Below, one piece after another: positions 34,867 through 47,150 of a stretch of DNA of 64,000 bases (the first letter of the stretch is position 1; each line of letters starts with the position of its first letter). This stretch comes from Perilla frutescens (Eukaryota; Streptophyta; Magnoliopsida; Lamiales; Lamiaceae), in the NCBI GenBank assembly GCA_026008535.1, contig BRKX01000006.1, positions 43,264,664-43,328,663 on the forward strand, read 5' to 3'. Position numbers and translations under genes: made by a program. Below the pieces are notes generated by a model. It did not search any database and was not told the DNA's origin. It was given only the letters and a program-made list of their open reading frames with translations.

Positions 34867-36567
34867 TCAGATGACGTCGAGGAGTGGAAGATTGACATTC
34901 ACCTTGGATAGGAGTTTGTAGAACTCTTGTAATTGAGTGTCTTGCTTCTCATTCCATAACCGGCTTGGAAATGGAATTGGAGGGTTGTAAGGATTGGTAG
35001 CCTTGTGGAGTGTGGGCTTCTTCGCTTCTTCACTTTCTTTCTCGGACTCCTTTTGTTGTTGTGAAGGAGTCTCATCTTCTTTTTCAACCTCCTTGGTTGG
35101 GCTTGACTCGCCAACCTTGTTATCTATCACCTTGCCTCCTCTAAGCATGGTAATGGCTTGAGCTTGCTCCGGTTGGCTAGGCAACTTGCCCGGCTTGGCT
35201 TGCTTGGCCAACTCTCCAACGGTCCCGGATATTTGGCCTACTTGAGTCTCAATTCTCTTCACGGAAGCCTCAACGGATTCAAATCTTTGTTGAGTGGCTT
35301 AGATGAAGGATTACAATGTGTTTTTCAATGTTGGCCTTGGCGGTTGGTTCGGTTGGGCCGGCTATTGTTGCGGCCTAGGATAAGGTGGAGTTTGGCCTCC
35401 TCCGGCTTGTTGAGGTGGAGGCGGTTGTTGTGGTGGTAGAGGAGGTTGTTAAGGTTGTTTCCAAGAGAAATTAGGATGATTTCTCCACCCCGGATTGTAT
35501 GTTTGAGAGTAGGGGTTGTATTGTTGGCGCGGTTGGAAGCCTTGGAGAGCATTCACTTGCTCTTGAAGAGCATGGAAATGAACCTCTTCACTTGACTCTG
35601 GCTCGATCGCTTGTTGACACAAGTTGGCCCCATGACCATACTCTCCACAAATTCCACAAGTCTCAATGGTCATCACTTGTTGGGGTGGTCTCTCGGAAGT
35701 TCTAAGCATCTCTACTTGCCTTGTCAACTCGGCAAGTTGCTTTGTCACGTCATAACTAGGGTTGGCTTCATTGACGGAAGCTCTCTTCCCCCTAGCACTC
35801 TTTTGTTGAGAAGTTGTGTCCATGGTCTCATAGATGTTTGAGACCTCGTCGGTGGTCCGTCCTCCAATGTTTCCTCCCGATGCATTGTCCATCATATATT
35901 GGAAATTTTGTGAAAGCCCGTCGTAGAAGAATTGGTTGAGCAACTCGGGTGCGAGATGATGGTGAGGGCATTGTTGTTGGAGACCTCAAAATCGATCCCA
36001 AGCTTCATGAAATGATTCACCCGGAGATTGGGTGAAAGTAACAATTTGAGCTCTCAAGTCTTGGGTCTTTTGATTGGAGTAGTATTTGTCCATGAACTTC
36101 TCATAGACGGCATTTCAATTGGCCAATGAATTGGCCGGAAAAGACATGAACCACGTCTTGGCTCGATCCTTCAAGGTGTAAGGAAAACACCTAATCTTCA
36201 AGTGATCTTCGTTCAAACCTTGTAGAGGAAAGGTTTGAACAACAAAATAGAACTCCCGGATGAAGTTCAAAGCATCTTCGGCCGGCATCCCGTAGAATGA
36301 AGGAAGTTGGCTAAAATGAATGTTCTTCAACTCGTAGTTCCTTACAGCTTCACCAAGAACTATGCAAGAATTCAACGCCCCAATCACGGGACGAGCAAAG
36401 TCTCTCATATTCCTTACCGTATTGGCATTGGCATTGGCATTGTCGGGGTTGTTGAAAGGGTTAGCTTCCATCTCTCTTTCCCACTCGAACACGTCAAATC
36501 TCCTTGGTCGATGGATGTCGTCAAACACGGGGGCTAGTCTCCGATTGAGGCTTCGACTCCCTAGCAT
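34867..36567 (-). pseudogene. Athila gag
   Basis: Starts at ATG 36567 (MLGSRSLNRRLAPV). One frame runs to 34867 with stops near 36115 (TGA where Trp is expected), 35986, 35449, 35360 and 35298. Gag core: FARPVIGALNSCIVLG, NFIREFYFVVQTF, LKDRAKTWFMSFP, ESFHEAWDRF. A CX2CX4HX4C-type zinc finger (CGICGEYGHGANLC) lies near 35620-35660, followed by a Gln/Pro-rich linker and a charged tail (KEVEKEDETPSQQQKESEKE). Most stops fall at Gln, Arg or Trp codons. Confidence 0.88.
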
Positions 36568-36755
36568 ACACAAACACAAACAAAACGGAGATCAAACATA
36601 CCTTGCGGAAAGAGAGGTGAGACTAAACAATCAACACAATAAAATCAAAACAAACAAAACAACACAAACACAACACTTAAACAAGTTCACTTCACAAATA
36701 CAAACAAATAACACAAAAGCAAATATAGCACTCAAAAGACAATTCTTAAAAGACT

Positions 36756-36773
36756 TCCCCGGCAACGGCGCCA
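36756..36773 (-). other. Athila primer binding site (tRNA-Asp type)
   Basis: Minus-strand TGGCGCCGTTGCCGGGGA, five bases from the LTR end, is the usual Athila primer site. Confidence 0.92.
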
Positions 36774-36778
36774 AAATT

Positions 36779-38620
36779 TGATTAGGTCTAAATTTACACT
36801 TATAATTTCCGGTTTATGCTTGCTAGACAACTACTTAGGACTACACCTGCAATTGGACGGGGTCAATTGTAGAAGCAATAAGCTTAACCCGAGTCGATCT
36901 CTCAAGGAAGACTTTATGTGAAAGAACTATCTATAGGCTACACACGCTTTCGACAAAACAACTAAAATAAAATCTAAACATTCTAACAAGGGGGTTTGAT
37001 GATAATTATGCTAGGAATTCAAAATAGATAATAATGCAAGACAATGAAGTGCAAATACACAAAGTAAATTGAGATTAGAGGAAATTAGTTTGATTAAGGT
37101 ATTAGGGTGTAGATTCTCTCAATGGTTTTATCACTATGCTTAAGTCAAGTTGATAATGCTAATTTCACAAATATGATAGACCTTTCCAATTAGTTTAACT
37201 TCAATTCCTGTCACCGTCTATCCGTTAAACCTCTCTTAGCTATATCATACAAGCAAGATTAGCATATTAGGCTTAGGAACCCCATCCACCTAACGTTGAA
37301 GGAACCAATTTCTGGATTTAGATTCACAATCAAGACTCCTCTAAATCCTATTAATGTTCAAGTAGTGATCAATTACCTAAACATGAAAATGCACGATTCC
37401 AACAACAACAATCAACAAGAACAAGCATAGATCAAAACCGCATCGATCCTCTACCCCCTAATAGAGAGATTAGCCACTAAACATGCTCAAAACAACACAA
37501 ATACCATAGAAGAAAGTCATCTCATAAATCAAATGCAAATAACTCAAACTTCTACAATATTAGGTATTTTTCAAGAGTTTTGGGACAAATCCCCACAACC
37601 ATCCAAGAAATACAAAGAAAAATATAAGATAAACCTCCTCCGAGCTTAGCTTCCGTGGATGGCTCGTCGTCGACCTTCTCATCTTCTCTTCTTCTTGCTT
37701 AGCTTGGTTTCCTTCTTCTTCCTTTTCTCCTCTTCCTCTCGTGAAGGTGATGGTGGAAATGGTGAAGGAAAATGGTGTAGAGATTAGTGTGTGTAGTGTG
37801 TGTGAAAAGAGAGAGAGAATGGATGTAGAATGGTGAGAATGGTATGGGTGAGAGAGAGAGAGTGGAGTGGTGGTGGTTAAGTGAAGTGAATGATGGATGA
37901 TAATTGTCCCCCAAAATCTAATATTAGATATGAGAGGGAGAGAGAGATCCGTGAGATGAAGGGAGAGAGAGAGAGAGAAAAGGTGATGGGAGTTGATGGT
38001 AAGGGTTCAATTAATGAATGGATTTTGTGGAAGATTTTTGTGTCCAAAAGTCTACTCTAGAAGTTTAGGTAATAATAATTAGCTACAAAGTTTGGAAATT
38101 AAAAATCGTTCACAAGAAGTCCTTGAACTGATGCAAATAGAATCAGTTGCAACTGAGTGGAAAGAAACGGAGCTGCACAACATGGGAAAAACTGGGCCGA
38201 GAGGGAGAGGACGCAGCCCGCGTGCCGGCGGGCTGCACGGCGTGGCGGGGGAGGTTGGTGCGATGGGGGCTAGCCCCGCGGAGGCGTGTGGCGCGGTGGG
38301 GGCCTTTGGGGCGCGAGGCTCTCGGCCTTTTCGCGCCCCGCCCGTACGGGTGCTTTTTCCTCCATTCTTTTTAACATCTTGTTCTTCTTATTTAAACAAC
38401 TAGCTCAATTACTCGATTTGCACTTGCCACCTAATTGCCGTAAAATAACTGCTTTTATAATTAAAAGCTCAAGTTTTGCAACACTTGGCACAATCCACCA
38501 TTAGAGCAATAAACACAAATAAACACATAAAATCGACACATGATAATATAAAATTAAACAAAATAAATACTAAACACAATAAAATAAATAAATTAAAATG
38601 ACACAATTAGACACTAAACA
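36779..38620 (-). repeat. Right (5') LTR of Athila
   Basis: 1842 bp. On the minus strand it begins TGTTTAGTGTC and ends CCTAATCA. It holds a GA-rich tract (37800-37980 on plus as AG repeats) and a GC-rich island at 38200-38345 with TAGCCCCGCGGAGG. The left LTR has only the R-U5 half of this sequence. Confidence 0.9.
38200..38345. repeat. GC-rich island in Athila U3
   Basis: GCAGCCCGCGTGCCGGCGGG, GCCCCGCGG and CGCGCCCCGCCCG lie in about 145 bp, ending in a stretch shared with the island at 30660-30930. In U3 it would sit in the LTR promoter region. Confidence 0.7.
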
Positions 38621-38625
38621 GAATG

Positions 38626-41320
38626 CCTCAATTTAAGGCAACGACTACTTTGTGTGAAAGCTGTCTGATTGGCAAACAACATAGAGCAAGCTTTCCTGTA
38701 AGAAGTCAATGGAGAGCCACTACAAAACATCAATTGGTACATGCTGATCTTTGTGGACCAATTACTCCAGTTTCTAACAGCGGAAGGAGTATTTTCTCAC
38801 CTTTATTGATGATTTTAGTAGGAAGTTATGGGTGTTTTTCTTAACTGAAAAATCAGAATCATTTGTCTATTTTCAAAACTTTAAGATTAAAGTTGAGAAG
38901 GAGTCAGGAGGGTCTATTTGTTGTTTGAGAACTGATAGAGGAGGGGAATTTACTTCTGATGTATTTAATGAATACTGCAAAACACATGGGATAAATAGAC
39001 AACTCACTGCTGCACTCACTCCACAGCAGAATAGAGTGGCAGAGAGAAAGAATAGAAGCATAATGAATCTTGTGAGATGTATGATGAATGAAAAGAAAGT
39101 ACCAAAGTGTTTCTGGCCAGAAGCTGTCTAATGGACATTATATATATTGAACAGAAGTCCAACTTTAGTCTTGAAAGATAAGACTCCAACAGAAATATGG
39201 AGTGGTTTTAAGCCTTCAGTAAGCCACTTAAGGGTATTTGGATGCTTAGCACATGTTCGTGTGTCAGATCAGAAAAGAAAGAAGTTGGATGACAAAAGCT
39301 TCACATGTGTTATGCTTGGAGTCAGCAATGAGTCAAAAGCTTATAGATTGTACAATCCAATTACTAAGAAACTAGTGATTAGTAGAGATGTTGTGTTTGA
39401 AGAAGACAAATGTTGGAACTGAGAGCAAACTGTAGCTGAACAAAAGTTAGATGTCTTGTTGTGGGCGGGTTGTGAAGATGAACCAGAAGCTGACTTAGAT
39501 GAAGATGGTAAGAGTGAAAGTGAAAAAAGTTACGCTGAAACTAATGATGAAGCTACAGGAGATGATAATGATACAAACACACTAACCTCACCTGAGTCAG
39601 TAGAAACGAGTGATGGTACTTCTGAAGAAAATGAGATTGCACCAAGGATGAGAAGGCCTCCTGGCTATCTCCAAGACTATGTAACCAACAATACTCTACT
39701 GAATGTGATAAATACAGACTGGATTATGTTTGCCGACAAAGCAGATCCTAATTCATTTGAGGAAGTTGTTGTGGAAGAGAAGTGAAGAGTGGCCATGGAT
39801 CAAGAGATTGCATCTATTGAGAGAAATAATACATGTGAACTCACTGCACTTCCGTCGGGAGCAAAGAGGATTGGAGTTAAATGGGTTTTCAGAACTAAAC
39901 TTAATGAAAAAGGAGAGCTCGACAAACATAAAGCTAGATTTGTAGTGAAGGGATATGCACAGGAGCATTGTCTGGACTACAATGAAGTTTTTGCACTTGT
40001 TGCAAGGTGGGATACTATAAAAACAGTTTTAGCTTTAGCAGTTCACAGAAGATGGAAGGTGTTTCAACTAGATGTGAAAAGTGCTTTTCTGTATGGTGAT
40101 TTGAGTGAGGATGTATTTGTGGAGCAACCTCCTGGATATATACAAGTTCATGCAGAAGAGAAGGTTTACAAGTTAAGAAAAGCACTATATGGCTTGAAGC
40201 AAGCACCGAGAGCTTGGTACAATTGAATTGAGCAACATTTCATCAACATTAGTTTTGTCAAATGTCCTCATGAATACACCTTATTGGTTTTGTCAAATGT
40301 CCTCATGAATACACCTTATTCATCAAACATGATGAGACAAAGGCTGAAGATCTATTGATAGTAAGTATTTATGTTGATGATCTAATAGTTACAGGAAGCA
40401 ATTCATGTATGCTTGATGAGTTCAAGGAGTTGATGAAAAAAGAATTTGAGATGACTGACTTGGGTGAAATGAAGTATTTTTTGGGAGTTGAAGTGATGCA
40501 GATAGAAAATGGAATTTATTTGAATCAAAAGAAATATGTTGCAGAGATACTTGATAGATTTCATATGATAGATATCAATTCAGTCAGAAGTCCTATTGCA
40601 CCTGGAGAGAAACTCACAAAAGAATGCAGTGGAGGTAATGTAAATTCAACTCTCTACAAGCAGTTGATTGGAAGTTTATTGTACATTACAACAACTAGAC
40701 TTGATCTTATGTATGTTGTGTGTCTATTGAGCCGGTACATGGCTGCTCCAACCGAGTTACATATGTTGGCAGCTAAAAGAGTTTTGAGATATTTAAAAGG
40801 AACTTTATTTATGGGATTGCACTACAAGCCAGGGAATGGAGAGTTAACAGGATATACTGATAGTGATTATGCCGGGGATGTAAACGATAGAAGGAGTACA
40901 AGTGGCTATGTTTTCTTCTTAGGCGAATCTGCTATTTCGTGGGCTTCAAAGAAGCAGCCGGTGGTTACACTTTCTACAACTGAGGCGGAATTTGTAGTCG
41001 CGGCTTCAAGTACAACTCAATGCATATGGTTAAGAAGAATTTTAGAGCAGTTGGGGTTGAAGCAAGAATCTAGGATTACGATTTGGTGCGACAACAGCTC
41101 CACAATTAAGTTGGTAAAAAATCATGTGATGCATGGTAGAAGCAAACATATAGATGTTCGCTTTCATTTTCTGAGGGATTTAACACAAGAGGGGATTATT
41201 GAATTGCAGCACTGCAGTAGTCATAATCAGTTTGCAGACATCATGACAAAACCGTTGAAGCGTGAATCATATGAGTTCTTGCGTCAGCAACTTGGAGTTT
41301 GCAAGATGCCATACATCTAG
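38626..41320 (+). pseudogene. Copia pol, C-terminal part (integrase, RT, RNase H)
   Basis: Continues the integrase zinc region (CESCLIGKQHR) after the Athila insertion. Integrase core: LVHADLCGPI, a frameshift near 38790-38832, LRTDRGGEFTS and an ER motif in NRVAERKNRSIMNLVR. A TAA at 39129 and TGA at 39420 and 39783 break the frame. RT: LTALPSGAKRIGVKWVFRTK, QLDVKSAFLYGDL, KALYGLKQAPRAWY; then a 35-bp tandem duplication (40252-40286 and 40287-40320) and a frameshift before the YVDDLIVTGS catalytic motif (40370-40400). RNase H: GYTDSDYAGDVNDRRSTSGY, TTEAEFVVAASS, DIMTKPLKRESYEFLRQQLG. The protein ends at TAG 41318. Confidence 0.9.
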
Positions 41321-41361
41321 TTAAACTGATATGCTTGCAGCATTAAGCTTAAGGGAGGGTT

Positions 41362-41686
41362 TGTTGTGCTGTTGTGTACATTGAATATTATTCAATGTAT
41401 TTATGTCTTTGTTTATTTAGATAAATTAGTAAAGTATTGTTATTTCTATTATGCAATTTAGAGTCAATAGTTAAAAGAGTCAGTTAGTTTTGTTCCTAGT
41501 TTTATGCGGAATTTGATAGCACTAAATCCACGATCTGTGTGGAGAAGTTGTCGTAACCGCTTTCTTATTTTCTGTACGCTTTATATTTGGAGATTAATGA
41601 GAATCAGTCATAGATTCCAGCTTTATATTTAGAGATTAATGAGAATCAGTCATAGATTCCAGAATTAAAGTATTCACAATCTATCA
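41362..41686 (+). repeat. 3' LTR of the copia element
   Basis: 325 bp, preceded by the polypurine stretch TTAAGGGAGGGT (41349-41361). Compared with the 5' LTR it has a 42-bp internal tandem duplication (41578-41619 and 41620-41661) and a few substitutions. A GAGGGG microsatellite follows at 41687-41716. Confidence 0.93.
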
Positions 41687-41852
41687 GAGGGAGGGGGAGG
41701 GGGAGGGGGAGGGGGACAACATGTTTAATTTGTTTTATTTTTTATTTTTTTATTTTTTGTTTTTCAATTTTTTATTTTTATTTTTTATAATTAATGGTAT
41801 TTTAGTACAAAGTGGATAAAATAAATAGTTTTAAAAATTAGTGGCTAATTTT

Positions 41853-41964
41853 TATTTTTTTTAACTCACACACTCGATCTGGTGGGAGTATTAAGGAGAT
41901 TCAAACCCGTGACTTTTGATCTCCAAGCAACCTCACTCCACCACTAGGTCATCCCCACCAGGAC
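41853..41964 (-). mobile_element. tRNA-derived SINE with 10-bp target duplication
   Basis: On the minus strand: A-box-like TAGTGGTGGAGTGAGG, then B-box-like GGGTTTGAATC, as in tRNA-derived SINEs with an internal pol III promoter, ending in an A-rich tail (AAAAAAAATA). The 10-bp GGCTAATTTT is found on both sides (41843-41852 and 41965-41974). Body about 110 bp, tail included. The two boxes, tail and duplication together make the call firm despite the short length. Confidence 0.75.
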
Positions 41965-41974
41965 GGCTAATTTT

Positions 41975-43467
41975 AAAAAAAAAAAACTTAAGTGGCTAAA
42001 AAAAGTTGGCTCATTTGCATTGCAATAATATGAAAATCAAACACAATATTTCATGTCGATCTTTATTGTATTAATTAAATTCAAATTATAATTATGCTAT
42101 ATATATATATATATACAATTTATGTAATATTTCATGTTTGATATCATTTTTTCGTTCATTGAAAAATTAAGAGTGTCTATTTTACAAAAAAATACCAGAT
42201 TGTGTTTTAATGGAACATTTCAAAGTACATAATTCTGTGTTTAAAATTTTGAAACTCCTCGTTTTTATTAATAAGCACGCGCCTTGTTATGGTAAAAGGA
42301 GTTGTTTTAAACATATATGAGTTCCGACACATTATGACCTGAGTTAAAGGTGATTTTTTTTATATGAATGAATGAATATTCTTCATAGATTGTTCATGTG
42401 TTTACTCGATTTGCTCGACCTAGTTGTGCTACGATTTCCTCGTCCTCATATTATCTTGCTGGCCCAGGAGTATTGTTCTAAATGATGGATAATGTTTTCA
42501 TTTCATTTTAAAATATAGTTTAGATTATTTTTAGGTCACCAAATTTAACGTTATTCTTTTACTTTATTATTATTGAAATTTATTTTATGTATAGCCTATC
42601 CAACTGAATTTGGCAAATGTCCATATTCTTACAACATAAAATCATGAGCGAGAATATACTTTTTTTTTTTTTAATTTAAGGTAACGAGGTTAGAAAGAAT
42701 AATTTCTATAAAATGAGGATGTGTTAAAAATAATTTAATTTTCAAGTCAAATACGAATGGTGGTTCAATAGTTGACTTCCCTACCCACGTGATATCACCA
42801 TATAAGCAGTGGACACATTAATCTATGTCCATAGTGGGTAGAGCAGCGGTTCTCTTTGGACATATTTATCTTTCAAAATTTGTGATGTGAGAAGATGGGT
42901 TGATTGCAAAAAAAATAAAAATAAATAACTTTTTAGTGCTGCTCAAAAAGTAAACAAAAATGAAAAATCATAGTAGTGACATTATCCACATTTTTTCGAA
43001 AACTATAGTGTGATTAATGTGATTTGCATGATAATAATTGATAATCAAATTGTTACATATTAATAATTAATACGAAGTGAGATTGTTTATTATTAAAAAA
43101 GAAAACGACCCAGCATATTAAAATGTATATACTATGGGTTAAAATCCATATTAAATACTATATGTTGTTTGCCCGACTGATTTGTTAGTTGAATTTCAAG
43201 AACTCAACATCACACAAACTTTGAAATAGATTTCCAACGATTGTCTTCAAAATCAAAACTTAAATTAAAGGACTAGCAAAATTACAGGAATATTCAATAC
43301 TCAAATAAAGTAAAGGGGACTAGCAACATGACAAGAAGATTAACATTAACATGTATCATATATAAAATTTATATTTTCAGGCGTGTTTCAAGTTCATACT
43401 TAATTTAAAATTGACGTATATGGAAATAAAGAATTTAGAGTTGCTAAACATCTATACATCTCCTTAA
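41975..43467. other. Intergenic AT-rich DNA
   Basis: Between the SINE and the ankyrin gene's 3' end. AT-rich, with (TA)n at 42090-42114. No gene recognised. The last few hundred bases should hold the ankyrin 3' UTR. Confidence 0.55.
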
Positions 43468-46400
43468 TTAGTTCCTTCCAAAGATAGCTTCACGAGTGAG
43501 TAGCCTAATTCCCCTCACCCACAACTTGGCCACTTCAACTCCACCAGGGCAAGCAAAATGGAATTCCTGATTCTTTGTAGTCACCACCCTAAACAAACCT
43601 GGATCATCAGCATCACTCTTCCTCCTCCGGTTCCACCGGAACGTCGAGCTCGGCCCCACCTCTGCCCCTCGACAGATCACGTTTCTCCGGCTCGACTTCC
43701 CCCAACTCAACACCCCTGCAGCCTCCACCATCTTCAACATCTTCACATGGGAACCCCCTTTCCCGCCCTTCGTGTGCTTCTTCACACGATATCCTCTTAT
43801 TACTAGTCTCCGAGCTAGCTCGTCTAGTATCACCCGCTCCGCCTCGTCTCCATCCTTGCATTTTCTTGCCAAAGAAAGTGCAGTTTCATGCTTTGCATTC
43901 TTCACATCACACTTTGCCCCTAAGGAAATCAGAAGCTCACACATACTTCCATCTCCTGATCTCGCTGCAACCATCAGTGGAGTGTATCCATTAGAGTCGA
44001 GAAGATCGACATCCGATCCATCATTCAACAGTTCTTGAACCAAATCCACGTTGCCAAGGCGAGCAGCCCGATGCAACGCAGATGATCCATTGAAACTGAC
44101 ATTGCCCTTTGTCGTGGCATATGCAGATAGTATCTCTGCAAATGCATCTCTTTTTTGGTTTGCTTTAGCTAAGGTTATCGCCGTCTCACCATACTCATTT
44201 TCCGTTTCCACATCAGCTCCGGCATTCACAAGCAGCCTAAAAATCTCAACATGACCAGCAGCAGCAGCAACCATTACTGCTGAAAATCCGGAATCATCTC
44301 TCTCATCAAGGTTCAAATCTTGATGTTTGGTGAGTTCTGTCAAGGCCTCAACATCATTTGCTCGAGTCACGAACAACAACGAAGAAAACACTTCAGGATT
44401 GCTAGATCGAGCTATTTTCCCAGCTCGAATAACTTCCATAACCACTTGTTGGAAGCCAAGATTCCACCTCACTAATCCAGCAATCGACATTGCAGACTGA
44501 CCAGACACATTAGACAAGCCAAAATCTGAACCCGCTGAAGCCAGGAGCTTAAGACATTCCACCTGCTTATATCTAGCAGAGATCATTAGAGCAGTCTCTC
44601 CAGATCCTGTTCTGGAGTTCAGATCACAACCGGCATTGATCAAAAGGCGAAGAATCGCAACTAGCCCCAGCCGTGCAGCCAAGTGTACGGGGCGTAGGTA
44701 TGAATTCTGAGTTGTTTCAATTGGGAATTCTATGTCAGCACCGCAGCTCAAAAGCACTTCAAAAGCTCTCGTATTGCCACATAGGATCGCGTGGTGGATG
44801 ATTGTTCTCCCTAGATGAGGAATGTTAGGAGAGAAGCGATGAAGGAGCATGCGCAAGATTGCACCACTTGCTTCGAAATACTCCACAGCGCACCATGTGA
44901 TGTGATATGGCTCAGCCAAGCCAGCTCCAACTCGATACTCTTCTCCAGTAGCTACATCCCACGACCAAGCGCCTAGCCTAACCTTAGAATCAGTTCTGCA
45001 TCCGATCTTTTTATCACAGAGCACAAAATAAGAGAATGTGAGACAACAAATGTAGAAATTACCATGGAAATAAAAGTTAGGAAGCTTTTTTATATGCTTA
45101 CTTCTAACAGCAACCGGACTACAGAGGCCTGTCGACTCACAACAGCTGCAACAAGTGCGTTGCAGTCAACATTGGCATAGAGAGACGGCTTGGAAGACTG
45201 CAGCAGCATCCTCGTATTTGCATTTGCATCCACTCCATTCTGCATCAATATAATTCATTCATCTCTAATGACTATGTTTCAAAACTTCATCACAAGAAAA
45301 AATAGGGATATTGTAATTTGAAAAGCACCTTAATAAGCTTCTCAACAGAATCAACGAATCCCCGGCTCGAAGCAATGGCAATGGCGTGCACAGCAACATG
45401 AGGGCGGATCATGTCGGAAGCCATGAGCAGCTCGACAGCTCTGGCTCGACCAGAGTAGCACGCCTCTAACAAGGCCTCCTCGCAGGCAGCCTGAGCTGCC
45501 CCGCCATTCAATAGTATCTCCAACACCTCAATGTGGCCCTCCCTTACTGCAGCTGTGGTTGCATAACCTCGGAAGAGCTTTTGATTAACGTTGGCCCCAA
45601 CATTCTTTTCTCAGAAAGAAAGTAAGAAACGATTTCGCTAGTTCAAGAAATTAAATATTTTGATAATCTAATAAATATGTTGCTTTCTAGCTAGTCAATA
45701 TCAAGAGACAGAATGAAACAAGTGGAGCCTGTTGTGATAAAGGTATATTGCATAAAACAAATTAAACAATTCATTACCACGCTCCAAAGCAACTTAACTT
45801 TGACACTTTAGACCTATTATTGGGCCTAAGCAAGAAAATCAAGAAAATGATTGATTAAGGCTCTCACTAATAATTGCAATTTGGATACATATTAAGGTTT
45901 CAGCTGAGATAACAGAAACGGTAAAATTCAAAATTATTCTGAAATATACACAGATTACGACATGAAACAGTAGATTCAATTTATTTTTTTTGAAATTTAT
46001 GGCCGACAATTATCATGTCTGGTGACTGACTTGGTAAAAATATAAGGTATCAAATAAAATAAAACTAACGCGTTCATATCAAAAAATAGTCTGATACTGA
46101 TAGGAAATAGAAAATCGAAAATCGAACGTGCAACCTTAGTTTAAAATAGAAACAGCTAAAATCTTCTCTCAATAATTCGTTTTGAGACTAATAAATTTTC
46201 AGAGATCGCTCAATAATTCATTGAGACTAATAATTCAGGTATAATCTTTAATCACCGAATTTGTAACAGATTGCAACTGATGAGAGAGAGAGAGATTGCT
46301 ATCATATTTACAATCATTCTTTTTCTTTTCTTTTTCAAATTTAGCCTAACGTTTTATTTTAAGAATTTGATGCAAGCACGAAGCAGTTTACACGTTACAA

Positions 46401-46960
46401 TCAAATAAGTCCGCGAATAATTAAATCATTTGAACAATATGAACGCAGATCGCCAGAATCAATGCTACAAATCAGTACAAAAAACCAGAAACTTTGACTC
46501 AGCATATTATGGTATTCAAACAGATACAGAAACGTAAAATTATCACTAATTTCTGCACCCCAAAAAAAGAGCGAAAAAAAATATTATTTACCAGTAATTT
46601 TCTAACGAGAGCAACATTTCCGTTATGAGCAGCGAGGAAAAGAGCGGTGACGTCAGTCCTGAACTCTTCGAACTCCACGCGAACTTCGCTCGCCGATTCT
46701 CCGTTCAAAACCACCTCTGTTTTTCTCGATTTCAAGCAAACTGTTCCGATGAAATTAGAGTCGACGGATGGGTGAGAAACGAGCTCCGCAGCTCGCAGGA
46801 GATCGTCGACGTGAGCTGCACTGATTAGCTGTTGAGAAATAGGCTCGTCGTCGTATTCGGCGCGAAGTCTCGTAACCGGAAAAAAACGTTTCTTTCCGAG
46901 CGCGTACTGGCCTCCGCCTCCGCCGCCAGCGGCGGCGGTGGTGGTGAGCACTTCCGTCAT
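43468..46960 (-). CDS. Ankyrin-repeat protein, four coding exons
   Basis: Exons on the minus strand: 46592-46960, 45329-45604, 45102-45239, 43468-45006, all phase 0 with GT-AG introns of 987, 89 and 95 bp; predicted 773 residues. The ATG is at 46960 (MTEVLTTTAAAGGG). Exon 4 begins at ATCGG after AAAAAG, not at the ATG of the longer open frame (45024), because this joins LLLE to IGCRTDSKVRLGAWSWD in frame. Many ankyrin repeats are visible (VTALFLAAHNGNVALVRKLL, RPVHLAARLGLVAILRLLI, SGFSAVMVAAAAGHVEIFRLL, NGYTPLMVAARSGDGSMCELL), with a conserved VRLGAWSWDVATGEEYRVGAGLAE segment between them. The last 110 residues are a basic SRRNVICRGAEVGPSSTFRW region then LFRVVTTKNQEFHFACPGG, PH-like in look. 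No membrane span or signal. The plant family is conserved but its role is not known to me; repeats suggest protein binding. Confidence 0.88.
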
Positions 46961-47150
46961 TGCTGATTTTTTTAGCGCAACACACGTCCGAGCTTAAAAA
47001 CGCGGTGATTTTGCTCCTGACTGTAGATTGTAGAATGTTAGTGTAGAAGGAGAGAGAAGCTCAACTGCTGCTGAAAACTAGAGAGAGAGAGAGGGAGAGA
47101 GGAGGAGGAGAGAGATTTTGGAGTGTGAGGATAAATAAAACTTAATTAAC
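46961..47150 (-). promoter_or_regulatory. 5' UTR / proximal upstream region of the ankyrin gene
   Basis: Contains a GA-rich stretch at 47081-47116 (CT-rich on the transcribed strand), common in plant 5' UTRs. No clear TATA box was assigned. Confidence 0.45.

Larger units (their letters stand above)
27269..38620 (-). mobile_element. Nested Athila-type Ty3/gypsy element
   Basis: Inserted into the copia integrase zinc region with the perfect 5-bp duplication gaatg (27264-27268 and 38621-38625). On the minus strand the order is LTR (36779-38620), primer site TGGCGCCGTTGCCGGGGA, gag, protease, RT, RNase H, integrase, an Athila ORF1/env-position frame, and a truncated LTR (27269 to about 28222). 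The tRNA-Asp-type primer site and the extra 3' frame are hallmarks of the Athila lineage. It carries many stops (often Gln or Arg codons to stop) and at least two frameshifts. It is younger than the copia host element it interrupts. Confidence 0.93.
25481..41686 (+). mobile_element. Ty1/copia element, split by a nested Athila element
   Basis: Short LTRs (25481-25764 and 41362-41686), a tRNA-Met primer site, Gag, protease, integrase, RT, RNase H order and polypurine tract identify a copia element of about 4.85 kb once the inserted 11.35 kb (27269-38620) is removed. The target duplication is gaggg (25476-25480; 41687-41691), slightly ambiguous because the right flank is a GAGGG repeat. Gag-pol carries several stops, frameshifts and a 35-bp duplication, so it is inactive. 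Size is compatible with the Ale or Tork lineages; the lineage is not settled. Confidence 0.93.

Noticed and set aside
45007..45024. Ankyrin exon 4 starting at the ATG at 45024
   Set aside because: Joining at 45006 keeps frame and the conserved segment; the ATG lies in the intron.
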